Assembly (NCBI RefSeq): GCF_000143765.1
Contig: NZ_GL379770.1
Location: 620,001 to 684,000 of the forward strand
Length of the DNA: 64,000 bases
Direction of reading: 5' to 3'
Source of the DNA: Sphingobacterium spiritivorum ATCC 33861
GTDB lineage: Bacteria > Bacteroidota > Bacteroidia > Sphingobacteriales > Sphingobacteriaceae
Shown: piece by piece, positions 1 through 7,384 of the stretch
Layout of the letters: every line of letters begins with the position of its first letter
Numbering within the stretch: position 1 is the first letter of the stretch
Made by a program: the position numbers and the translations under genes
The notes under the pieces: model-generated
The model's database searches: none
Told to the model about the DNA's origin: nothing
The model's input: the letters and a program-made list of their open reading frames with translations, nothing else

Positions 1-352
1 TGTCTCCATGCAGAGCCTGACGCAACTTCCGGGGTGCGATAAAGATGTCATTTTCCAGTTCATCTTCGGGTATTACATAGGCCGAACCATCGGCCGTCAT
101 ATCAACTTTTCCGGTAACATATACCTTTATCTGACGGAGCTGAAACTTGCCTCTTTCGCTTTCGACAAAGGGGCTGTTCCTGGGGTCTATGGTCAGCACT
201 TCAGCTATGGCTGCTTTGCTGTCCGAGTCGGATACATTTAGTTTCGCTGCGACCTGTTTGTAGTTAAGGGGTTTGTTTCCGGATTTTTCGAAAATGTCGA
301 CGATCATCTGTGTCAACACTTCTTTATAAGGATTCTCTTTTTTTGTTCTCAT
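1..352 (-). CDS. rnr: Ribonuclease R, N-terminal part (cut by window edge)
   Basis: A reading frame opens with ATG at 352 on the minus strand and runs off the left edge, giving about 117 residues. It begins MRTKKENPYKEVLTQM, followed by a helical winged-helix-like segment (KPLNYKQVAAKLNVSDSDSK). A cold-shock-like OB region follows, with VTGKVDMTADGSAYVIPEDE, then DIFIAPRKLRQALHGD. This order (winged helix, then CSD1) is the usual start of Bacteroidota RNase R, a 3'-5' exoribonuclease for structured RNA. The RNB catalytic domain lies outside the window. The family assignment is confident; the state of the rest of the gene cannot be seen. The upstream leader holds two short inverted repeats (386-405 and 434-451). 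Confidence 0.88.
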   Translation of the reverse strand, partial: MRTKKENPYKEVLTQMIVDIFEKSGNKPLNYKQVAAKLNVSDSDSKAAIAEVLTIDPRNSPFVESERGKFQLRQIKVYVTGKVDMTADGSAYVIPEDELENDIFIAPRKLRQALHGD

Positions 353-882
353 GTAATAAATTTTACAGTTATGTCTCCGGTTCTTTCCTCCTGAGCAGAG
401 GAGGAGGGAAGTAGGATGGAGAGCTGTTCTTCATGTGAGAATTTGCTCACAGTAGAAATTTCTATGTAATTCGAATGTACGTAAAATTTTGCGGAGATGG
501 GTTATGAGTAGGTAAGTTTTTGCGAAAATATTCTAATATGTATTTTATGTTTATTTTAGCTTATATTTTATTTTGATTTACAGATTTATATGTGTGTTTT
601 TGCTAAAATTATAAAAATACATATCTGCGTTTAATTGAAATGAGAGCATTGTTATTGCAAAATCATCTTTTTTACATGTTTTTGCTAAAATTAAAATGTG
701 AATTGATTGGTTATTTTATCTTTTATAATTATCTTAAATACAATGTTTTGCGAATTGTATTTATTTTATTTAGTAATATATAGAAGTTTATTTTTAGCAT
801 GAATATTTTTACATAATGTAGCAAATGCAGATTAAAACACTACATGATTAAAAGGAGGATACAGAGGTGTAGCTGATGGCTA
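353..882. repeat. AT-rich spacer with repeated GTTTTTGC(T/G)AAAAT motifs
   Basis: This 530-base gap lies upstream of rnr and downstream of the Fur-family gene and holds no convincing gene. Two exact 16-base copies of GTTTTTGCTAAAATTA sit at 596-611 and 678-693. Related copies lie at 516-530 (GTTTTTGCGAAAATA) and 745-759 (GTTTTGCGAATTGTA). The first three are 80 and 82 bases apart, close to eight helical turns. Two inverted repeats near rnr, TCCTCCT/AGGAGGA (386-405) and TGTGAG/CTCACA (434-451), would form hairpins in an rnr 5' leader. Function is unknown; a regulator-binding array or an unrecognised small RNA are possible readings. Confidence 0.5.
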
Positions 883-1347
883 TTATTCTTCTGAAGACTG
901 GCAATTGTCGCAAAGACCTACGGCATTTACCGCTATCGAATGAAGTTTGAAATTCTTGGGAAGATTGATTTTAGGAAGTGAAATTTCTTCCAGACAAAAG
1001 ATGCTGTTGCAGACAGCACAGATAAAATGTACATGCTGATCGTGATGATCATGTGCCGAACATTGGGTAGAGCAGATGGCGTATGTGGCAGTTCCGTTCA
1101 GGTCAAAGATCTTGTGGAGGATTCCTTTTTCTTCAAAATTTGCCAGTATCCTGTACAGCGTTACACGGTCTATTTCCGTGCCGAGAATCTTTTCTAAATC
1201 GGGTTGGGATATCGCAGAATTCTTTGCAGATACAATCTCCAGAACACGTAATCTTGGCTGTGTCACTTTCAATTTGTTTGAACGTAACAGGCTTGTGAAA
1301 TGTGCTTCCTGAGTAGCTTTATTTTCCGGATTTTCAATCGACTTCAT
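883..1347 (-). CDS. Fur-family metal-dependent transcriptional regulator
   Basis: This 154-residue protein has the Fur layout. An N-terminal winged helix (about 25-85) contains RVTLYRILANFEEKGIL. It is followed by a His-rich metal region (CSAHDHHDQHVHFIC, about 96-110) and two structural-zinc CxxC pairs, C110/C113 and C146/C149. Such proteins repress metal-uptake or peroxide genes when loaded with metal. The sequence alone does not separate Fur, Zur and PerR; the very His-rich centre and CxxC pairs fit a Zur-like role, which is inference. A TAAATTTG -7 box ends only four bases before the ATG, so the mRNA may be nearly leaderless. It is monocistronic, with the tal terminator just upstream. Confidence 0.85.
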   Translation of the reverse strand: MKSIENPENKATQEAHFTSLLRSNKLKVTQPRLRVLEIVSAKNSAISQPDLEKILGTEIDRVTLYRILANFEEKGILHKIFDLNGTATYAICSTQCSAHDHHDQHVHFICAVCNSIFCLEEISLPKINLPKNFKLHSIAVNAVGLCDNCQSSEE

Positions 1348-1351
1348 ATTG

Positions 1352-1359
1352 CAAATTTA
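1352..1359 (-). promoter_or_regulatory. -7 promoter box of the Fur-family gene
   Basis: TAAATTTG on the minus strand matches the Bacteroidota -7 consensus TAnnTTTG. Only CAAT separates it from the ATG at 1347, which would put the transcription start at or next to the start codon. No clear -33 TTTG lies 19-21 bases upstream. Confidence 0.4.
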
Positions 1360-1373
1360 CATAAACTTTCAGG

Positions 1374-1423
1374 TATAAAAAAACCGAAAACAGTCGCGGT
1401 ATAGCCCGGTCTTGTTTTCGGTT
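1374..1423 (-). terminator. Intrinsic terminator of the transaldolase gene
   Basis: An 11-bp stem AACCGAAAACA (1382-1392) pairs with TGTTTTCGGTT (1413-1423). On the minus strand it is followed by a run of about eight T residues. It lies directly after the transaldolase stop and before the promoter of the Fur-family gene. Confidence 0.85.
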
Positions 1424-1447
1424 CTCTTATGACTTTCGCCTTACTTT

Positions 1448-2107
1448 TTATTTGCCTGCAGCCTTAGCGTGATCCGCCAGAAACTGCGCAAGACCGCTGT
1501 CTGTTAACGGGTGTTTTAGCAGGGATACAATCGCTGATAAAGGACCTGTCATAACATCTGCACCGATCTTCGCACAGCCCAAAATATGAGCACTGTGACG
1601 TACGGAAGCAGCAAGGATTTGTGTTGTGAAACCATAGTTATCGTAGATCAGACGAATGTCTTCGATCAAGGCTAATCCGTCTGTCGAAATGTCATCTAAT
1701 CTTCCGATAAAAGGAGATACATAAGTTGCTCCGGCTTTGGCAGCCAATAAGGCCTGACCTGCTGAGAAGACCAAAGTACAGTTGGTTTTGATACCTTTTT
1801 TACTGAAATATTTGATTGCTTTGATACCATCTTTGATCATGGGTACCTTTACCACAATCTTGTCATCCAGCGCCGCTAATGCTTCCCCTTCTTTGATCAT
1901 GTTTTCATAATCGGTAGAGATTACTTCAGCACTTACATCGCCTTCAACAATAGCACAGATAGCTTTGTAATGGTTGATTACGTTCTCGTCACCACTGATG
2001 CCTTCTTTAGCCATCAGACTAGGGTTTGTCGTAACGCCGTCTAATACGCCTAAGTCCTGTGCTTCTTTAATCTGATCTAAGTTGGCGGTATCAATAAAAA
2101 ATTTCAT
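1448..2107 (-). CDS. tal: Transaldolase (small TalC/FSA-type)
   Basis: This 219-residue single-domain TIM barrel starts [20 protein letters not shown] and carries GVTTNPSLM, both hallmarks of the short transaldolase / fructose-6-phosphate aldolase family. The Schiff-base lysine is K87 in VVKVP. The residue that is Tyr131 in E. coli FSA is Phe here (F133 in SPFIGR). By the known Phe/Tyr rule this favours true transaldolase activity in the non-oxidative pentose phosphate pathway over FSA activity. The gene stands alone, with its own terminator at 1374-1423. A near-consensus TATCTTTA box lies at 2154-2161 (minus). Confidence 0.92.
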   Translation of the reverse strand: MKFFIDTANLDQIKEAQDLGVLDGVTTNPSLMAKEGISGDENVINHYKAICAIVEGDVSAEVISTDYENMIKEGEALAALDDKIVVKVPMIKDGIKAIKYFSKKGIKTNCTLVFSAGQALLAAKAGATYVSPFIGRLDDISTDGLALIEDIRLIYDNYGFTTQILAASVRHSAHILGCAKIGADVMTGPLSAIVSLLKHPLTDSGLAQFLADHAKAAGK

Positions 2108-2308
2108 GATGTATTGAATTGATTGTTAATTGTTTGAAAAAATAAATTTTGTGTAAAGATAATTATTTCCCGGGATACTCGTTGTGTAAATTAAATATTG
2201 CATATTTTTCAAACTTTTAGGCTTCTTTTCTGTATAGAATGTAACAATGTACCCTTAATGCCACTATTCTGCTAAGATAAGTGGTACTTTTATCCTGAAA
2301 TTACATGC

Positions 2309-3553
2309 ATGCAACTTTTTAGATCCTTATCATATCCTAATTTCAGACTTCACGTAACAGGCCAGGCTATCTCTCTTCTGGGTACATGGATGCAGCGTGT
2401 CGCGATCAGTTGGCTGGTCTACCGTCTTACTGATTCTGTATTTTATCTGGGTCTGGTCACATTTATTTCCTTATCACCTTCCCTGTTTTTCTCTCCTTTT
2501 ATCGGCAGTTTTGTAGATAAGCACAAAAAATACAGACTTGTTTTTCTGACGCAGATTGGATTAATGATTCAGGCGGGTTTACTGACTTTGCTGGTGTACA
2601 TGAAATGGGAGACCGTACTCTGGCTTAGCGTCCTGGGATTTGTACAGGGCGTGATCAATGCTTATGATGTTCTTGGCCGCCAATCGTTAATGGTGTTGCT
2701 GGTTGATAATAAAAAGGATCTGCCTAATGCTATAGCGCTCAATTCATCTGTATTCAATGCCGCACGAATGGTAGGGCCTGCAATAGGAGGCTTTTTACTG
2801 AGTAAATATGGAGAATTGGTATGTTTTGGTCTTAATTTTATCAGTTTTATTCCTGTTATTGCTATGCTGATGCTGATGAATGTGAAGGAATCTGTATCGC
2901 TTAATCATAAAGAGAGTACGTGGAGAGGACTCGTAGAAGGCTTTAATTATCTTCGGCATTCTCCTCATATTTCTTCGCTGATCGTGTTGCTGGCACTGTC
3001 GAGTATGTTTGTTATTCCTTTCACCTCGTTATTGCCCGCTGTAGCAAAAGATATGTTTTCGGGTAATGCCGATACGTTTTCATGGTTTGAGAGTGCTGCC
3101 GGGCTCGGAGCGATGCTTGGAGCCTTTAATATGGCCAGGCTTAAGTCAGGAAGCAATCTTCGTTATGGTGTTTTATTTTCAGCACTTGCAATGGGCGTCG
3201 GGCTGGTCTTTCTTGCCGCATCTAAAATGCTGGCTTTTGCTTTAATCTATATAGCTGTTATTTCTTTTGCTATGATGGTTCAGAATTCCAGTATCAATAC
3301 CTATATCCAGACGCATGCTATACCGGCTTACCGTGCACGGGCTATCAGCTATTATGTAATGGCTTTTCAGGGTATATTTCCGTTAGGTAGTTTACTGGTA
3401 GGTGTTATCGCTGAATACTGCGGACTGCGCAATACCTTGTATATAATGGGTGGAGTAGGAGTGCTGATTTCTGTAGCTTATTATACTTATCTGCGCTTGC
3501 ATATTCACAGAAGGCTGTTCAAATTCAGTTTTTACGAACGGGGCGACTCCTGA
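2309..3553 (+). CDS. MFS transporter, EntS-like exporter type
   Basis: The 414-residue protein is hydrophobic throughout, with about 12 predicted membrane helices. It opens MQLFRSLSYPNFRLHVTGQAISLLGTWMQR, the start typical of the MFS_3/EntS-like exporters of small molecules. A second-half signature MVGPAIGGFLLSKYG sits near residues 150-165. The substrate cannot be read from sequence; siderophore or drug export is typical for the family. Its 3' end overlaps the convergent retropepsin-like gene by 29 bases, so the two transcripts are antisense at their tails. Confidence 0.85.
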   Translation: MQLFRSLSYPNFRLHVTGQAISLLGTWMQRVAISWLVYRLTDSVFYLGLVTFISLSPSLFFSPFIGSFVDKHKKYRLVFLTQIGLMIQAGLLTLLVYMKWETVLWLSVLGFVQGVINAYDVLGRQSLMVLLVDNKKDLPNAIALNSSVFNAARMVGPAIGGFLLSKYGELVCFGLNFISFIPVIAMLMLMNVKESVSLNHKESTWRGLVEGFNYLRHSPHISSLIVLLALSSMFVIPFTSLLPAVAKDMFSGNADTFSWFESAAGLGAMLGAFNMARLKSGSNLRYGVLFSALAMGVGLVFLAASKMLAFALIYIAVISFAMMVQNSSINTYIQTHAIPAYRARAISYYVMAFQGIFPLGSLLVGVIAEYCGLRNTLYIMGGVGVLISVAYYTYLRLHIHRRLFKFSFYERGDS

Positions 3554-3968
3554 GTCTGACCGTATGTTTGTTGTAATCTATTACCGCACCGTAACGGGTT
3601 AGAATATCACCACCTAATACGCCTATTACCGGTTCAATGCCCATTTGTTCGTAAGCATAGTTAATCGAACTCAGATCTAATACCGCCACATCTACCTTTT
3701 TAATTTCCCATTCCCTGATTCGTAATTTAGGCAGGTGGAGGATAAAACTTTCCATGGAATTGGTTCCCAGTCCAGTAGAGAGAATATCGGTGCTTTGCAG
3801 ATCCTGCTCGGCCAGACCGGAAGAGATAACTGTAGCCTTGTCCAATACGGTTTTGGAAGCACCTGTATCCAAAACCATATTGAAGGATCTGTCAAATATT
3901 TCGACTTCAAGGACAATGTGGTAACCATCTCCCTGAAGGTTCAGCAGCGTGAAAGGAATAATAGTCAT
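3525..3968 (-). CDS. Retropepsin-like aspartic protease domain protein
   Basis: This 147-residue protein has the catalytic signature of clan AA aspartic proteases, VLDTGASKTV (Asp34), in an all-beta context. A C-terminal GVLGGDILTRYGAVIDY resembles the closing strand of the retropepsin fold. As a single-domain protein it should work as a homodimer. It has no signal peptide. It lies 43 bases downstream of mdh, with a possible terminator between, and overlaps the MFS gene tail-to-tail by 29 bases. The substrate is unknown. A second, different retropepsin-like protein is encoded at 62555-62989. Confidence 0.8.
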   Translation of the reverse strand: MTIIPFTLLNLQGDGYHIVLEVEIFDRSFNMVLDTGASKTVLDKATVISSGLAEQDLQSTDILSTGLGTNSMESFILHLPKLRIREWEIKKVDVAVLDLSSINYAYEQMGIEPVIGVLGGDILTRYGAVIDYNKHTVRLRSRPVRKN

Positions 3969-3976
3969 TTATGCTT

Positions 3977-4020
3977 AAAAAGAGCGCTATATGGGATAAT
4001 CGAAAAAAATATTATAGCGC
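3977..4020 (-). terminator. Probable terminator after mdh
   Basis: GCGCTATA (3984-3991) pairs with TATAGCGC (4013-4020) around a 21-base loop, followed on the minus strand by TCTTTTTAAG. The stem overlaps the mdh stop codon. The long loop makes this less certain than the other terminators. Confidence 0.5.
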
Positions 4021-4950
4021 ATTAATCTCTTTCAGCACATTGTTCATATTGCGCACAGCTTCAGCACTTGCATTAAACTTTTGCGATTCTTCATCCGAAA
4101 GTTCCAAAGGAACGATGCGATCCCAGCCATTTTTGTTGATAATTACCGGAACACCCAGATTGATATCTTCCTGTCCGAATTCTCCTTCAAGGTAGACAGA
4201 AGCTGTGAAAAGTTTATTTTGATCCCGAACGATACTTTCTACTACAGCAGCAGATGCCGCTCCCGGAGCATACCAGGCAGATGTACCAATCAAAGCTGTC
4301 AGAGTAGCACCGCCGACCATTGTTTTTTGTACAATATCGTCCTGTTCTTCTTTGGTTAAAAAGGTAGATACGGGGATACTGTTCCACGTGGCATGTTGAA
4401 TCAACGGGATCATGGTTGTGTCACCGTGTCCGCCTATTACAATAGCATTCAGGTCTGCGGGAGAGGCATTTAGCTTCTCGCTTAACTGATATTTAAAGCG
4501 GGCTGAATCTAATGTTCCGCCCATTCCGATAATACGGTTTTTAGGAAGTCCACTGGATTTAAGAGCCAGATAAGTCATGGTATCCATGGGATTGGAAACA
4601 ATAACAATGATAATGTCCGGAGAATGTTTTACCAGATTTTCTACAACAGATTTTACAATGTTTGCATTGGTTCCGATGAGTTCTTCACGCGTCATTCCAG
4701 GTTTACGGGGTATACCCGAAGTAATAACAGCTACCGCAGAACCTGCCGTCTGCGCATAATCGTTAGTGACACCTTTTATTTTTGCATCAAAACCCAGAAG
4801 AGCTGCAGTCTGCGAGATGTCCTGAGCTTTACCTTCTGCAAAACCTTCTTTTATGTCCAGAAGGATGATTTCTTCTGCTACACTTCTTCTGACCAGATTG
4901 TCTGCTGTGGTTGCACCAACAGCTCCTGCACCAACTACTGTTACTTTCAT
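4012..4950 (-). CDS. mdh: Malate dehydrogenase
   Basis: The 312-residue protein matches NAD-dependent malate dehydrogenase of the LDH-like type. The N-terminal Rossmann motif is VGAGAVGATTADNL (6-19), with acidic D32 for the NAD ribose. The substrate-specificity loop SGIPRKPGMTREEL has arginine, not glutamine, as in MDH rather than lactate dehydrogenase. VSNPMDTMTYLA and the catalytic histidine in GGHGDTT (H175) are present. It interconverts malate and oxaloacetate in the TCA cycle. It is transcribed alone or with the retropepsin-like gene 43 bases downstream. A TATATTTA box at 4993-5000 (minus) is a weak promoter candidate. Confidence 0.95.
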   Translation of the reverse strand: MKVTVVGAGAVGATTADNLVRRSVAEEIILLDIKEGFAEGKAQDISQTAALLGFDAKIKGVTNDYAQTAGSAVAVITSGIPRKPGMTREELIGTNANIVKSVVENLVKHSPDIIIVIVSNPMDTMTYLALKSSGLPKNRIIGMGGTLDSARFKYQLSEKLNASPADLNAIVIGGHGDTTMIPLIQHATWNSIPVSTFLTKEEQDDIVQKTMVGGATLTALIGTSAWYAPGAASAAVVESIVRDQNKLFTASVYLEGEFGQEDINLGVPVIINKNGWDRIVPLELSDEESQKFNASAEAVRNMNNVLKEINAL

Positions 4951-5028
4951 AAACCTTGAATTTAACTTGTTTTACACTTATTCGGTATATGGTAAATATA
5001 CTGAATAAATAACGAAATCCTCTAGATT

Positions 5029-5065
5029 ATAAAAAATAAAATCCGGAAAAAAGAGTTCTCCGGAT
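5029..5065 (-). terminator. Terminator of the tamB-tamA operon
   Basis: ATCCGGA (5041-5047) pairs with TCCGGAT (5059-5065), and the minus strand continues into TTTATTTTTTAT. It sits seven bases after the tamA stop codon. Confidence 0.65.
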
Positions 5066-5071
5066 ACGGTA

Positions 5072-7384
5072 TTAAAATGGATATCCGATAGCCAGATTGA
5101 ATACCAGATTGTTACTTCTCCAGGTTTTGCTTCCAAAATCTATATCCTTGAATACCCATCTGTCTCCTTTTGGTAAATAGGGTACCCGCAAGGGAATTGC
5201 AAAATCCGTACGCAAGATCAGGAAGGTAAAGTCAAAGCGCAGACCTGCACCTGCACCTACCGCCAGTTCACTGATAAAGTCTTTTGAAAACTTACCTCCC
5301 GGCTTGTCCGGATCTTCATTTTGTAACCACACATTTCCGGCATCAATAAACGCTGCCCAATGGACAATACTGGCTAATTTAGCTCTGTACTCTGTGTTTA
5401 ATTCTAACTTTAAATCACCCGTCTGATCTGCAAAAAAGTTGTTTTGTCCTACATTCTGCGGCGCGGAACTACCCGGGCCGATAGCTCTTGCTCTGAATGC
5501 TCTTAAGCTGTTGGGACCTCCTACAAAATACTGTTTGAGGTAGGGCAGGGAATTGGAGTTGCCATAGGAATAACTATATCCGATCGCAACACGGGAAGCG
5601 ATCTGCGAGGTTTCAGACAATTTAAAGTAATGTCTGGCATCCGCCTGTAGCTTGATATATTGAGCATAGTACGCATTGAATATCTTGTGGCGCTTGCCTT
5701 CTGCATAATTGGCTCCCTGAATCAATCCCAGAATATTACCCGACAAATCTACTCCTCCTTTGAAATAGAATGTATTTTTCAAGGCCGTATTCATGGTATT
5801 GGTGTAGGTATAGTTATAGTTGGGGCCGAATGAAAATTGCGGATCTATAATATGTCTCAGTGAAGGCACGGTATCCATCTGCGCGCGATAATCGTCAGAT
5901 ACATTTCGTGGTTGTACATATATGACCTCCAGTACGCTCAGATCATGTTGTTTCTCATCAGTTTCCTTCCATGCATATCCATAGTCAAATTTGATGGAAT
6001 TGAGCTGGTAAGCTGCTTTTCTGTTAAGAAATTCAAATCCTGTTTTGAAATATGTTTTAGGAATGTACTTGCGTGTTCCTGACCATTTAAACGGGGTCAG
6101 CAGGCGGGGCAATGAATAGGTCAGTTCGGCTCCGTAGCGGTAGTAACTGGAATTCAGATTGACGCTTCCGCCGGTCTGTGTTTCATATCCACCGAATACA
6201 TTCAGCGATAATTGTTCAGCTCCTCTGAAGGCATTACGCATGCTCCAGGTTACGTTTAGTTCGGAACCGTTATATACGGATGCCATTTTTCCCAGTAATT
6301 CCAGTCGAAGCGACTTTTTCGGAAGCGGTGTCAGGTAATAATACACATCTAGTGTATTCGTCGAATCTTTGGAGTCTACAAAGTTGTTCTTCACAAATTT
6401 GAAACTGTTGAGATTGACCAGATGGTTGATCGTCAGGTTGTGATTGTGACGGTTATACGTGTCCCCGCGTTTAAAGAAGATGTGATTCGCAATAACGGGT
6501 TTACGAAAGGTATTCTTTCGGTCGATGATATAATAATTGTCTCTGAAGAGTTCAGCATTTCGGGGGTTAGACAACTGATATCCGCTGTTAGAAAGCTGGT
6601 AATTGGGATAAATGTAGATGTTGCCTATCTTTTGAGGGTGTTTAGCCTGTTCAGGTGTTTCTTTTTTCAACACCACATACATATCTACCTTATGATTTCC
6701 GATGCTGCTGTCTACCTGAACAAGAAGGTTTTCGGGATTGAAATAGTAATATCCCTTATTTTTAAGTTCGTTGTCTATACGGTCACGCTCATTAAGAATA
6801 ACATCCAGACTGTAATTCTGGCCTACGACGAGAAGTGATCTGTCTTTCGATTCCAGAATATCTTTACCAATCTGGGAGGTGCTGTCTATATCAAATTTTA
6901 CAGACTTGATCCTGTAGATCAGATTGGGAGTTGCTGTATAGGTTACTGTAGCTTCTTTGTTGTTAATGGTGGTGTCCGACGTCACTTCTGCATTGAAGAA
7001 GCCTATATTCTCCAGTTTATTCCGGACCAGATTTTCATTATATTCCCGGTTTACATCGCTCAGAAAAACAGGTTTTGCACCCAGACCTTTGATCCATTTG
7101 CGTACAATATTATTGGTGACAGAATCTCCGCCTCCCATATAATATAGTCCGCTTTTAATCCGTAAGCCTAAGAGTTTTTTGTTAGGCTTAGGCATCAGAA
7201 GTCCTTCCAGATGTTCAGATAGCAGCTTCTTTTTGTCAGCAGGGATGGTATCCGAATTGATGACTACTTCGCCATTATCGTATAATGATTCTCCTTCCGG
7301 CAAATGCTTTTTCGTGCTACATGCTGAAGAGAGCAGCAGCAGAACAGTAATAAATCCCAGCGCCTGCAGTTTACCCTTTTGCAT
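5072..7384 (-). CDS. tamA: TamA-like outer-membrane protein, BamA/Omp85 superfamily, with lipobox
   Basis: This about 770-residue protein has POTRA-like repeats in its first half and a 16-strand-type barrel (about 370 to the end) that closes with the aromatic-ended FNLAIGYPF. The N-terminus is a lipoprotein signal, LLLLSSAC, with a lipid-acceptor Cys followed by STKKHLPEGE. It belongs to the Omp85 superfamily and pairs with TamB to build the translocation and assembly module. I chose the ATG at 7384 because AGGAAAGGAGAC lies just before it; the in-frame ATG at 7408 would add eight residues. Either way the gene overlaps the end of tamB, so translation is probably coupled. Confidence 0.88.
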   Translation of the reverse strand: MQKGKLQALGFITVLLLLSSACSTKKHLPEGESLYDNGEVVINSDTIPADKKKLLSEHLEGLLMPKPNKKLLGLRIKSGLYYMGGGDSVTNNIVRKWIKGLGAKPVFLSDVNREYNENLVRNKLENIGFFNAEVTSDTTINNKEATVTYTATPNLIYRIKSVKFDIDSTSQIGKDILESKDRSLLVVGQNYSLDVILNERDRIDNELKNKGYYYFNPENLLVQVDSSIGNHKVDMYVVLKKETPEQAKHPQKIGNIYIYPNYQLSNSGYQLSNPRNAELFRDNYYIIDRKNTFRKPVIANHIFFKRGDTYNRHNHNLTINHLVNLNSFKFVKNNFVDSKDSTNTLDVYYYLTPLPKKSLRLELLGKMASVYNGSELNVTWSMRNAFRGAEQLSLNVFGGYETQTGGSVNLNSSYYRYGAELTYSLPRLLTPFKWSGTRKYIPKTYFKTGFEFLNRKAAYQLNSIKFDYGYAWKETDEKQHDLSVLEVIYVQPRNVSDDYRAQMDTVPSLRHIIDPQFSFGPNYNYTYTNTMNTALKNTFYFKGGVDLSGNILGLIQGANYAEGKRHKIFNAYYAQYIKLQADARHYFKLSETSQIASRVAIGYSYSYGNSNSLPYLKQYFVGGPNSLRAFRARAIGPGSSAPQNVGQNNFFADQTGDLKLELNTEYRAKLASIVHWAAFIDAGNVWLQNEDPDKPGGKFSKDFISELAVGAGAGLRFDFTFLILRTDFAIPLRVPYLPKGDRWVFKDIDFGSKTWRSNNLVFNLAIGYPF

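Noticed and set aside
1393..1410. TATAGCCCG-like segment shared with the terminator at 18390
   Set aside because: The match is short and lies in a loop at one site and a stem at the other, so it is likely chance.
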